64,000 nucleotides of DNA from Woeseiaceae bacterium (GTDB lineage Bacteria; Pseudomonadota; Gammaproteobacteria; Steroidobacterales; Woeseiaceae). Location: NCBI GenBank assembly GCA_028280615.1, contig JANQLK010000002.1, forward strand, positions 62,001 to 126,000, written 5' to 3'. The notes beneath the pieces were generated by a model that saw only the letters and a program-made list of their open reading frames with translations, did not search any database and was not told the origin of the DNA. Position numbers and translations under genes: made by a program. Positions 28,039 through 37,206 of this stretch are shown here, piece by piece (within the stretch, counting starts at the first letter, position 1; every line of letters begins with the position of its first letter).

Positions 28039-30579
28039 ATGACATTGAACGACCACGTCACGAGCGCCGTACGAGGACGTTGGATAGTCGCGAGCGCTAG
28101 CTACACTCGATTCATCTCTATCAGGGTATTCGTCCTTCTGATCTTGCTTGTGATCACCACAAGCTCCTTTGGTGCAGGGGCAACAGATCCTCGTGCGTCG
28201 AACGGCGAGGCATGGGACGTACAGCGTGGCGAGAACGGCGATCGAGACAGCGGTGCCATCGCCTCCGGGGGTGCCTCGTATCCATTCGACGGCTTCGGCT
28301 ACCTCAAGCTCAGGATTCCGGACACGTCCGATGCGATGCTTGCGCACGGGCGTTATCTCGAAGGGTTTGGCCTCGTTCCCGACGGCGACCGCCGTTTCGA
28401 TTCGCTAACCCCGCTGTATCTTGGTGGCGTTGTCGCCTCGCGCGCACTCTACGCGCCAGATGACGAAGACTATCTGCGGTATGTCGACAGTTTCACCAAC
28501 ACGTTGGGCAGCGCGATAACACTCGAGGTTGTCTATGGAGGAGCCATCGGCGCCTACGCCGATGGTGGGTATCCTGCAATTGCGGCGACGTCTGACGGTG
28601 ACCGGAAACTCGAAATAGGCGACAACTACGTCGTCTTCATGCAAAACCTTCTCGACACGCCCGACCCGGCCGAGGGCCCGTCCGGGTACGGCCCGTCGGC
28701 ACACGTTTTTTCCAATGGGAATGGTGGCTCGCTGGTCGGTTTCAGTGCCATCGACACGAAGCCCTTCGATGCCAGATTCCCGGATCCGGCTGCCCCGCAG
28801 TCGATTGGCTTCCTCCACCGTCTGAATCTGAGGCCGGGAGAGACGAAAACCCTCCTGCACTTCGTCGTAAAAGGCAAAACAGAGTCATTTGAACCCGGCA
28901 GCGGGTTTCCGGTTTTCCTCGACAATGCTGGGCAGACGGCTTACTTCGAGGACGTGCCGCTGAGTGAAGGCTTCCCCGACGCCGGGCGCCAAATCCACAA
29001 GGTTAGGGTCACGGCGCAACGCCTGGCTGCAGCACCCGACCTTCGGGGGCTGACGCCGCGGGAGGTCGCGGGTATTGCCAACTGGCGCGTCGACACGACC
29101 GCGCCGGTGCGATCTTGCCGAATTGTCGAACAGCGTATTCGCGGTTTACACGAATGCTTGATAGACGGCGGACGCGCGGAGGATGTCGTACGCGACTATT
29201 TGCTGCGTATTGCGGCGTACGATAGCAACGGGCCTGGCTACAACGCCTATGTGGCGTTGAATCCGGATGTGTTTCGAATCGCTAGAGCGCTCGACAAGAA
29301 AGCCGAGGGAAATGAGCCGCTCGGCGTCTTGCACGGCGTGCCCATTGCGTTGAAAGACAACATCAATACGACAGACATGCCGACCAGCAGCGGTTCGCGC
29401 GCCCTGGCTAACTGGACCCCGGCTACGGACGCGTTCGTCGCGGCCCGTCTTCGGGCGGCAGGCGCCATAATTCTCGGCAAGACCAATCTGGACGAAATGG
29501 CGCTTTCGGATTACTCGATCAGCACCTTAGGCGGCCGGACGCTCAACGCCTACGATCCGTCGAAATCGGCAGCCGGGTCGAGCGGCGGCAGCGCTGTTGC
29601 AGTCGCCGCCAATCTCGCGATGGCCGCCCTCGGGACGGATACGCTGAACTCCCTCACTAACCCCGCGTCCTGGGCGGGGCTGACTACGCTGCGCCCCTCA
29701 TACGGGCTTGTCGGGCGAAGTGGCATCGCGCCGTTGAGCGAGATTACCGATGTCGTCGCACCGATGACGCGGTCCGTCGAAGACCTCGCGCTTCTGCTCG
29801 ACGTGCTCGCGGGACCGGACCCGGAGGACGCAGCCACCGAAGTCGTCGGCGAGCGCCGTCCTCATCAGCCGTATACTGCCGCGCTAGGGTCGAGCAGCTT
29901 CGAGACGGTTCGCATCGGTGTATTCCGCCAGCGTTTCCTGCCCTTGAGCCTTAACCCGGAGGTCGGAGCGACTATCGACAAGGCCCTCGCCGACATGGCC
30001 GCGCTCGGTGCGACGTTGATCGACGTCGAAATCGACGGCTACGACGACCTGGTCGGCGCGGCGCTGGACAATGCCCCAGCCGATCACGATAAGGTTCTCG
30101 ATAGTTACTTTGCCGAGTCCTCCTCCGACCATGTCCTGGCACCGACCGTTCAGAAACTCGTAGAAAGCGGCTCCCTGCCGGAGAGAGTGCTCAGGCATTT
30201 CGAGAAGGCTCTTTCAAGAGATAGTCCGTCTCTCGCAGAATCAGAGGCGACGATGCAAGCCCGTCGCGAACTACGCGAGAAGTTCCTTGAGCTGTTAGAA
30301 GCGCACGACCTTGATGCCATCGTTTACCCGGCAGCGACGCAGCGGCCCGAGCCGCTGGACGCCGGGCGCAGCCGATACGGATTCGTGTCCGGAACGACCG
30401 AGGAGAGCGCTCTGACTGGTCTTCCCCATCTGACCGTGCAGGCAGGATGGGCAGGCGGCGTTTATCCAGTCGGCATGAACATGCTGGGTAGAATGTACGA
30501 CGAGCGCACGCTGCTGAGTCTGGCATACGCGTTTGAAGAGGCGACGCAGCATCGGAGAGCGCCGGCTGTAGCCCCTTAG
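28039..30579 (+). CDS. Secreted amidase with about 300-aa N-terminal domain of unknown function
   Basis: Amidase signature: GVPIALKDNINTTDMPTSSGS, SAAGSSGGSAVAVAANLAMAALGTDT; N-term signal/TM then beta-rich region without a recognised family. Confidence 0.85.
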   Translation: MTLNDHVTSAVRGRWIVASASYTRFISIRVFVLLILLVITTSSFGAGATDPRASNGEAWDVQRGENGDRDSGAIASGGASYPFDGFGYLKLRIPDTSDAMLAHGRYLEGFGLVPDGDRRFDSLTPLYLGGVVASRALYAPDDEDYLRYVDSFTNTLGSAITLEVVYGGAIGAYADGGYPAIAATSDGDRKLEIGDNYVVFMQNLLDTPDPAEGPSGYGPSAHVFSNGNGGSLVGFSAIDTKPFDARFPDPAAPQSIGFLHRLNLRPGETKTLLHFVVKGKTESFEPGSGFPVFLDNAGQTAYFEDVPLSEGFPDAGRQIHKVRVTAQRLAAAPDLRGLTPREVAGIANWRVDTTAPVRSCRIVEQRIRGLHECLIDGGRAEDVVRDYLLRIAAYDSNGPGYNAYVALNPDVFRIARALDKKAEGNEPLGVLHGVPIALKDNINTTDMPTSSGSRALANWTPATDAFVAARLRAAGAIILGKTNLDEMALSDYSISTLGGRTLNAYDPSKSAAGSSGGSAVAVAANLAMAALGTDTLNSLTNPASWAGLTTLRPSYGLVGRSGIAPLSEITDVVAPMTRSVEDLALLLDVLAGPDPEDAATEVVGERRPHQPYTAALGSSSFETVRIGVFRQRFLPLSLNPEVGATIDKALADMAALGATLIDVEIDGYDDLVGAALDNAPADHDKVLDSYFAESSSDHVLAPTVQKLVESGSLPERVLRHFEKALSRDSPSLAESEATMQARRELREKFLELLEAHDLDAIVYPAATQRPEPLDAGRSRYGFVSGTTEESALTGLPHLTVQAGWAGGVYPVGMNMLGRMYDERTLLSLAYAFEEATQHRRAPAVAP

Positions 30580-30805
30580 GCGATCGGACTGGCCGGCACA
30601 GTGGTTTGGGGTGCGTACAGCTTGGCGTTGCCAAGCGTGTCACGCGGTTCTCGAGGATCGCGTAAGCTGCTGACAGCGAGACGGCGTATCTACGCTGGCA
30701 TCCTGTCGCTGAGGCTTCCATTGGCCTCCTGCACTACGATACGGTTGACGCCGTAACGGGCCGAAAGGCCTGGCACGGACTCGTGCGGTACATGGAGGAA
30801 TTCTA

Positions 30806-32089
30806 ATGCCGATTTCACGTCGCGATTTCAGCATAGGCGCATTTGTCGGATTGGCGGCAGCAGGTAGCATCGCAGGCGCTACCGACACAACCATAAGCAG
30901 AGCAGGGCGTAGCGTTGACGAGCTGGTTGGCGATGAGGACTTCTGGCGCCCGGTCCAGGATGCGTTTCCCGTTGATCGAAGCTACGCGAATTTCAATAAC
31001 GGCTCAACGCACCCTTGTTCAGCGGCCGTTATCGAGAAAATCTGCGCCATGTACAAAGACATAAACGGCGGCAAGAAGGGGCCTCCGCTTCAGCTTGTGG
31101 AACATCGCAAAGCGCTCGAGAGTGTTCGCACGCAAGTCGCTGAGTGGCTCGGATGCGAGCAGGAGGGTCTGGCGCTGACCCCGAATACGACAACCGGGCT
31201 CATGGCCGCTCAATTCGGCGTACGCCTGAGCCCCGGAGACGAAATATTGACGACGAATCAAGATTACCTCGAGATGATCGCCGCGTTTCAACAGCGAAGC
31301 CAGCGCGAAGGCGTTGCCTTCAGGATGTTCGACTTCCCAACCCCCGGACCGGACGCGCAGACCTTCATCGATCTTTGCGAGCAACAAATAACTGCAAAGA
31401 CGAAGGTTCTCTTGCTCTGCCATGTCTACGCTGATACGGGATACGTGCCGCCCGTCAAGGAAGTCTGCGCCATGGCGCGTTCCAAAGGCGTGATCACGAT
31501 GGTAGACGGCGCGCATGCCCCGGGTAATCTGGACTTCACTGTTTCTGACCTGGGCTGCGATATCTACGCATCAAGTTTTCACAAGTGGACGGGCGGGCCA
31601 CTGGGTTCGGGATTTCTTTACGTGAAGCCGGACCTTATCGAGCAGATTTATCCGCTGTTCCCCGTACATCCCATGTTCGGCGATCCGGGTGGGGCACGGA
31701 AGTTCGAAAAAATGGGCACGCGCCCGCTGTCTCACATCGCATTGCCGCCCGCGCTGGAGCTGCACCGGGCCCTGGGCAAAGATCTGGTAGCGGCGCGCCT
31801 TCGGTATTTGCGCGATATGTGGGCACGGCCGCTCTCGGCCAGTCGTCTCGTAGAGTTCACGACCAATTTCGACAAAGAACGCTCGTCGGCGCTGGGCTCT
31901 TTTGTTGTCCGGGGGCGCGATTTGACGGACATCAAGTTGGAGTTACAGGACCGCTTCAACGTCATCGTCGGCTATCCCATTGGATGGGATTGGCCTTACG
32001 GCATACGCGTGACCGCGGGAATCCACACCACGCCGGAGGAGGTCGCGGCGCTGAACGATGGCCTGCGTTCGATTCTGTCGGCCGCTTAG
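30806..32089 (+). CDS. Tat-signal class V aminotransferase (isopenicillin-N epimerase-like)
   Basis: MPISRRDFSIGAFVGLAAAG Tat motif; TPNTTTGLMAAQFGVRLSPGDEILTT; VDGAHAPGNLDF; ASSFHKWTGGPLG. Confidence 0.9.
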   Translation: MPISRRDFSIGAFVGLAAAGSIAGATDTTISRAGRSVDELVGDEDFWRPVQDAFPVDRSYANFNNGSTHPCSAAVIEKICAMYKDINGGKKGPPLQLVEHRKALESVRTQVAEWLGCEQEGLALTPNTTTGLMAAQFGVRLSPGDEILTTNQDYLEMIAAFQQRSQREGVAFRMFDFPTPGPDAQTFIDLCEQQITAKTKVLLLCHVYADTGYVPPVKEVCAMARSKGVITMVDGAHAPGNLDFTVSDLGCDIYASSFHKWTGGPLGSGFLYVKPDLIEQIYPLFPVHPMFGDPGGARKFEKMGTRPLSHIALPPALELHRALGKDLVAARLRYLRDMWARPLSASRLVEFTTNFDKERSSALGSFVVRGRDLTDIKLELQDRFNVIVGYPIGWDWPYGIRVTAGIHTTPEEVAALNDGLRSILSAA

Positions 32090-32184
32090 CGCGGAGTTTG
32101 ACCGGCTAAACATCGGACGATACGTCAGAGACCGGAGCCGCGCACGCGCGCCTTTATTACGGTGTACGCGGTCCCGGTCTATGA

Positions 32185-34272
32185 TCAAAACCGCGTCGAG
32201 AGGCTCACGCGCGCCAGCGTCGGGGCACCGGCGAACACACCGCCCTGACGCGCAAACGTAAAGAAGCGCTCATCCGTAACGTTCTCGACCGACACCCGCA
32301 GCACCAGCTCGTCCCAGGAGTAAGCCGCTCCGAGATCGATGGTGAAGTAATCCGGGAGCACGAAGGTATTCTCGAGATCGCCAGCTCGTTCACCGACATA
32401 GCGTCCTTGCGCATTAAGAGACAGTCCGGCAAGGGGCCCGGAGGGAACGGTGTACTCGGAGAACAACGAGGCCGAGTGGTCGGCAATATTGGGCAACGCA
32501 TTACCGAGCAGTTCCGGCGCGTCCTCGGTCACTTCCGCGTCGATATAGGCGTATCCGAGCACGAGCCGCCACTCGGGTGTCGGTCGCCACCCGAGCTCGA
32601 ATTCCAGGCCGCTGCTCTCCTGCTCGCCCACGGCGATACGCGCGCCGTCTGGATCGTTGAAATCGGTCACGACGCCGTTTTCCCGCACGATGTCGAATAC
32701 GCTCGCGGTGGCGGTGAGCGCAGACCCAAGCGCAATCTTGATGCCACCTTCGAACTGGCGGCTCGTCAGGGGATCGAATGCTTCTCCGTCAGCGTTAGCG
32801 TCGATGAACTGGGGCTCGAAGCCTTCGGTGTAGCCGGCAAAGAGCGTAAGCCAGTCGGTCGCTTCGTAGGTTACGCCTGCCCGGGGGCTGAACGCGTTCA
32901 GCTGTGTGTCGGCGAGTAGGCCGAAATCGAACTCGCTGAACTCGGTTACATCGTCGTAGCGACCGCCGAGCAGAAGCTTGAGACGCTCACTCAATCCGAT
33001 CTGATCCTGTATGTAGATTCCGACAATATCAAATTCTTGAAAGAAGCCGGTAAAACTCGGGTTCAAGGGGCCAGGTACGGCGCCGTAGCTGGGTTCGAAT
33101 ATGTTGATCGGCGCAAGATCGCCGATGGCGTCATCGAAAAACCCAAGGGAGCGGCTGTATTCGAACCCGGCGCGAAGCGCGTGGGTGAGCGGCCCGGTGG
33201 AGAATAGGCCATCTATTGTAAACAAGGCCGAAAACTCTTCATCGTCCTCGTCGAATTGTCTTACTCTCCGTTGCGCGAACGTCGGATCGACAGGATCGAG
33301 ACCGCGAAACTGTGCGCTGGTTCCAGAGGTATCGAATGTCGTAAAGCGGAGCTGCGCCGCCGAGGTCCAGTTCTCGGCGAGATCGTATTCCGCGCGGCCA
33401 GTAAGGATAAGCGATTGCGTCTCGGCATCCGGCAGTGCTGGCTCGCCAAGAAAGGTCTCAACCTCGATGGTTCCATCGGCAATCGCATTGATTGGAAGCG
33501 GAAGCTCGTTCTGCTGATCACGGTCGAAAAACTCGCCGGTAAAGCGTGCTCGAAACCGTCCGCCCGGTGCGTAGGAGAGCGAGGCATGCACGCTTTGCCG
33601 AGCGACCTCGAAGGTATCGATGAACGTATCGAGCCGTTCGAAGTCGCCCACCAGACGAAAGTTGAGCCCGTCCGCAAGTCCGGTGGGACCGGTTACATCG
33701 ATGGAGCCACCGTAGCTTTGTTCGGCGCCAAACGCCCCTGTCAACGTAGCGTTCGCGGCGAACTCGGGCTCGGGTGCCTTGGTCACGAGGTTGACGATAC
33801 CGCCGAGTGAGCCTGCGCTTGCACCGGGACCGAGGTTGGCCGCCGACCCGCCCTTCAAGACCTGGACCTGATCGATGTTGGCCAGCGCGCCGATCCCGGC
33901 ATCGACGGCAAAGCGCTGACGCTGACCGTCACGAAAGACTTCCGCTGCAAAGCCACGCAACCGGTACTGGAAGGATGGGAATATCGCGAAGGCACCGCTT
34001 CCGGTCGTTGCCGAAGGCGTATTGACAAGCACTTCGTCGAGGCTGCGTGCCTGCTGGGCGGCAATCAGTTCATCGTCAATTACCTGCACCGATTGCGGAA
34101 ATTCACGGATCGGGATGCCCGAAGTGACACCATCATCAGCAACAATGCGGCTACCGAATACAACGACCTCTTCTACATCTTGCTCCGTGTCCTGCGCAAA
34201 CGACGCGGTGTATAAAAGCGGCACGATCGCGACGGACGTTGCCAGGATAGACAGCAGACGATTACATGGCAT
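32185..34272 (-). CDS. TonB-dependent (siderophore-type) receptor
   Basis: EEVVVFGSRI TonB-box region; plug FPQSVQVIDDELIAAQQARSLDEVL, IDQVQVLKGGSAANLGPGASAGSLGGIVNLVTK; C-term LARVSLSTRF. Confidence 0.93.
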   Translation of the reverse strand: MPCNRLLSILATSVAIVPLLYTASFAQDTEQDVEEVVVFGSRIVADDGVTSGIPIREFPQSVQVIDDELIAAQQARSLDEVLVNTPSATTGSGAFAIFPSFQYRLRGFAAEVFRDGQRQRFAVDAGIGALANIDQVQVLKGGSAANLGPGASAGSLGGIVNLVTKAPEPEFAANATLTGAFGAEQSYGGSIDVTGPTGLADGLNFRLVGDFERLDTFIDTFEVARQSVHASLSYAPGGRFRARFTGEFFDRDQQNELPLPINAIADGTIEVETFLGEPALPDAETQSLILTGRAEYDLAENWTSAAQLRFTTFDTSGTSAQFRGLDPVDPTFAQRRVRQFDEDDEEFSALFTIDGLFSTGPLTHALRAGFEYSRSLGFFDDAIGDLAPINIFEPSYGAVPGPLNPSFTGFFQEFDIVGIYIQDQIGLSERLKLLLGGRYDDVTEFSEFDFGLLADTQLNAFSPRAGVTYEATDWLTLFAGYTEGFEPQFIDANADGEAFDPLTSRQFEGGIKIALGSALTATASVFDIVRENGVVTDFNDPDGARIAVGEQESSGLEFELGWRPTPEWRLVLGYAYIDAEVTEDAPELLGNALPNIADHSASLFSEYTVPSGPLAGLSLNAQGRYVGERAGDLENTFVLPDYFTIDLGAAYSWDELVLRVSVENVTDERFFTFARQGGVFAGAPTLARVSLSTRF

Positions 34273-34459
34273 GGCAATCATCTCCTGGTTGAGAGTCGGT
34301 TGAACCAATCAGCGATAGGACAAATGCGGTAGCCAAGCCGGAATGGCTCAGCCTCTGAGTGAACTGCAACATCGAATAGCTCCCCAAAATAGTTTTCCCT
34401 GAGCGCGCCACGCTCAGCGGAGCGGCGCGCATGCGACCAGACTTCGGCTGCGCAGGGAA

Positions 34460-34798
34460 CTAGGGAGAGGCGCGCGGATTGAAACTCGCGGAGGTCTCGG
34501 ACGGAGCAGACGCGAAACGGACCGCATCGGGTGACGGGGAGGGCGCGGGTGCGATGCTGAGACGGAGAGAATCAGGAGCGAGGACATCGCGCTCCAACGA
34601 GCAACAGACCGAGCAACGCTCGTGACGATCAGCTTCGCAACTCAGCCAATGCTCGGCTAGCGCCAGTTGCGACCAAAGCAAAGACAGCAGAATCAACCAT
34701 TTGAAGGTGATTTTCCGCCGTCCAATGTGCGAGTCGGTGCTCCACACAGCTTTGCTCTTCGATTCTCCCGCGACCAGATGAACGTTATATTGTAACAA
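34460..34798 (-). CDS. Small hypothetical secreted Cys-containing protein upstream of TonB receptor
   Basis: FKWLILLSLLWSQLALAEHWLSCEADRHERCSVCCSLE: signal-like segment; no firm family. Confidence 0.4.
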   Translation of the reverse strand: MLQYNVHLVAGESKSKAVWSTDSHIGRRKITFKWLILLSLLWSQLALAEHWLSCEADRHERCSVCCSLERDVLAPDSLRLSIAPAPSPSPDAVRFASAPSETSASFNPRASP

Positions 34799-34869
34799 GG
34801 CGAGCTTGGCAACTCATTCTCGATCGCGTACCTGACAGATTCCTTTCTCAGGTACTGGAGTAGAGTGCC

Positions 34870-35067
34870 TCAACGGCTCGCAAGTAGATCGTCTGTTCGT
34901 ACTGACCAGCCGGCCCCCAGGGCTTGATACACGGCGATGTAGGCTTGTGTAACCGCTACGCGGCTTCGTTCCAGCCCGGCGGCTTCGCGCGCTTTGTTGG
35001 CCGCCACGTCCAGCGCCTCGAAACGGACCTTCTCACGACGGTAGCGCGCCTGGGCCGTTTGGGTTTC
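34870..35067 (-). pseudogene. C-terminal remnant of a NodT/OprM-type outer-membrane efflux protein
   Basis: Minus-strand translation HETQTAQARYRREKVRFEALDVAANKAREAAGLERSRVAVTQAYIAVYQALGAGWSVRTDDLLASR*; no upstream body of the gene. Confidence 0.7.
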
Positions 35068-35097
35068 ATGGACGGGTACTACGCCGGCGGTTACGTG

Positions 35098-35225
35098 CGT
35101 CGCGGTGAGGCAGAGCCTGGTGTTGTGTTATCCGTCGCGCGAGCAGTTACCGCTGAGGGTTCGCGCGTTCATGGATTTTATCCTGGGCCGTATCAGGCGG
35201 GATGGTCTTTCCATGGATAATTAGT
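35098..35225 (+). pseudogene. C-terminal remnant of a LysR-family regulator
   Basis: Plus-strand translation AVTCVAVRQSLVLCYPSREQLPLRVRAFMDFILGRIRRDGLSMDN* matches the LysR C-terminal pattern (LYYPSR..P..VRAFIDF); no HTH upstream. Confidence 0.65.
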
Positions 35226-35406
35226 TAAATAAATCAGACTACTAACGAGTTTTTCTCCAAGGCACCTAAACAGATTGCCGGCCTCGGTGGCGTAGGGAAA
35301 AGCACTCATACTCGCAAGGACAAGGATCCTCTTGGTTGGGCGGTGTTAGTTGAGAGCCGAGTACAATATTTAACATAATATACATTATGCGCATTTAGTA
35401 CTGCTG

Positions 35407-35425
35407 GGTCCTCGCAAGGAGGACC
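35407..35425 (+). promoter_or_regulatory. Hairpin occluding a Shine-Dalgarno sequence
   Basis: GGTCCTC-GCAAG-GAGGACC perfect 7-bp stem; AAGGAGG (35416-35422) is partly in the 3' arm, GTG start at 35430. Confidence 0.5.
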
Positions 35426-35429
35426 GCCT

Positions 35430-35549
35430 GTGCTACCGCCAGACCCCAACGATCGACACTGCCCGGACTGCGGCATCCTGCTGGTCGATCAAGGCGAAAT
35501 CGAGTTGGGAAGGCCGTCGGTATGGATATTCCACGAACGAAGTTGCTGA
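35430..35549 (+). CDS. 39-aa CxxC micro-ORF
   Basis: GTG start, VLPPDPNDRHCPDCGILLVDQGEIELGRPSVWIFHERSC*, strong SD AAGGAGG 7 nt upstream. Confidence 0.35.
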   Translation: MLPPDPNDRHCPDCGILLVDQGEIELGRPSVWIFHERSC

Positions 35550-35562
35550 CTGAGTTGCATTC

Positions 35563-35946
35563 GTGGGGTGTAGAAAACTTCCAACATCACCGGCGAGCCC
35601 ATTCTATGGATATCCTGCGGAGTTAATCGCCGAGTGGTGTGGTGTTTCTGTTGGAACAGCGCGTCACTACAAAGCTGGCCGCCGCAAGCCCCCTACTCCC
35701 GTGCTCCGCCTGTTTCGCCTTGATAGAGATGGCAAAGTTCTTGACGATGCTTGGGTCGACTTTCGATTTTCAAAAGAAATCATGTACGGTCTGGATGGAA
35801 GACCCGTAAGGCCGAATGATATCGTACTCATTGGACTTGTCTGGCAAGCATTGGCGAACTCAGATTCGAAAGCTTATCAAAGACTACTCGAACATCATCC
35901 CGCTGCGGGCCGAGCATCGCGCAGCCACTCGTTGATATACGTATAA
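35563..35946 (+). CDS. Phage-type DUF3653-like HTH protein
   Basis: YPAELIAEWCGVSVGTARHYKAGRRKPPTPVLRLFRLDRDGKVLDDAWVDFRF resembles DUF3653 phage proteins. Confidence 0.6.
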   Translation: MGCRKLPTSPASPFYGYPAELIAEWCGVSVGTARHYKAGRRKPPTPVLRLFRLDRDGKVLDDAWVDFRFSKEIMYGLDGRPVRPNDIVLIGLVWQALANSDSKAYQRLLEHHPAAGRASRSHSLIYV

Positions 35947-36956
35947 AGCGTGAGGTGATCAACCCCGCAAAGCTCGAGGAATTTGACGGAGGCTTCCGGG
36001 TTCGGATCGATTACATAGACCCTTTTTGAATCATTTGCACGCATATTTTCGCTGATCAATATCCTCGCCTCTAGATCGAGCGGTGGGCATGAGTATCCTG
36101 CCACTACGACACGATCCGCATCTCGTAGTAGTGCCGCAGCTTTTGCCCAAAGCGACAGGACATCGCGTTGCATCATTCCTCTTTTTCCACTGACGGGCGG
36201 CACGATAATTGGCTTCATGTGAACCATTTTTTGATTCCGCCTCCAGGACAAATTGTCGGGTATCAGCGTTGAGTCGAGTACGTGAAGGACGCGTTTCTCA
36301 TTTAGTAGGGCACTCGGACTCGGCCGGGCAGAAGTGTGAACTGATTGCCAGTTCATCGACCCATGAAGCTTCAAAACACCAACGCCTTCATGCTTGTAAT
36401 CCTCTGAGACGAATTGGGGCATTCCCTCAACAGGAGGAATCCTTGTAATTCCTTTGAGGCGATAGCATCCAGGAAATCGAAATACATCCTCTCGACCATG
36501 CTCTGCAATTTGTTCTAGGGCTCTTTCGAGGACCAGATCATAATTGAACGTGATGATATTGAGATCCTCGGGATTCTCTACCTTTCTTAGTTCGCTTAGT
36601 ATGAACCGGTAGACCAAAGACCGAGGACCAATTGATACTGGGTTTGTGGTCTTGGCGAGGACGCTGTTGAGAAGATACAGAAGGTTCAAGAATCCCTTGT
36701 GGTAAGTGCTACCGTTTGGAGAGTCGATAGCCTTCATGTACAAGTATGTTGTCGCTGTTTCTAATGAAGAACACAGGCTATCAGCGTAGTCACCCACAAG
36801 TGACTTTAGGCAACGAACCACCGCAGCAGTCTTCTGCGGATGAATAGCGGCCGCTATTTCGAAAAAATCGCGATCTAGAGGAGCGCGCCGGGAGATAGAT
36901 GCTCGTGGGCGATTTGCCCTAGTTACACCTGCGCCCAAAAGCATGACTGTTTTCAT
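35895..36956 (-). CDS. SIR2-like domain protein (candidate NADase/defence effector)
   Basis: VMLLGAGVTRA, LNIITFNYDLVLERAL, VLKLHGSMNW, MKPIIVPPVSGK, ADRVVVAGYSCPPLDLEARILI; start at MKTVMLLGAG. Confidence 0.75.
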   Translation of the reverse strand: MKTVMLLGAGVTRANRPRASISRRAPLDRDFFEIAAAIHPQKTAAVVRCLKSLVGDYADSLCSSLETATTYLYMKAIDSPNGSTYHKGFLNLLYLLNSVLAKTTNPVSIGPRSLVYRFILSELRKVENPEDLNIITFNYDLVLERALEQIAEHGREDVFRFPGCYRLKGITRIPPVEGMPQFVSEDYKHEGVGVLKLHGSMNWQSVHTSARPSPSALLNEKRVLHVLDSTLIPDNLSWRRNQKMVHMKPIIVPPVSGKRGMMQRDVLSLWAKAAALLRDADRVVVAGYSCPPLDLEARILISENMRANDSKRVYVIDPNPEASVKFLELCGVDHLTLYTYINEWLRDARPAAG

Positions 36957-37206
36957 ACACCACTCTCGCGGAAATACAATGGCCTCGGTCAGCCGCAATC
37001 CTACAGTGTGTATGGAGTACAAGGCACTGATTGAGCGGGATTTTTACTGAAGGGTGCGCGGAAAAGGGCATTTTTCTCGGACAAGAGCACAAATCGCTCG
37101 AGTACAGGCGCCCGCAAAACCGTGTAAACAAAGTGAAAACCGCGATTTTCATATGTAAGAACTTGAATACATCATGCGCATATTCGGCACGCAACCGGCA
37201 TCGGGT

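Noticed and set aside
26601-28100. 499-aa ORF overlapping the MFS transporter in another frame
   Set aside because: Same-strand shadow frame, Arg-rich and without TM pattern; the MFS frame is clearly the coding one
34924-35220. 98-aa plus-strand ORF
   Set aside because: The same DNA reads as NodT and LysR C-termini in other frames, which is a better explanation
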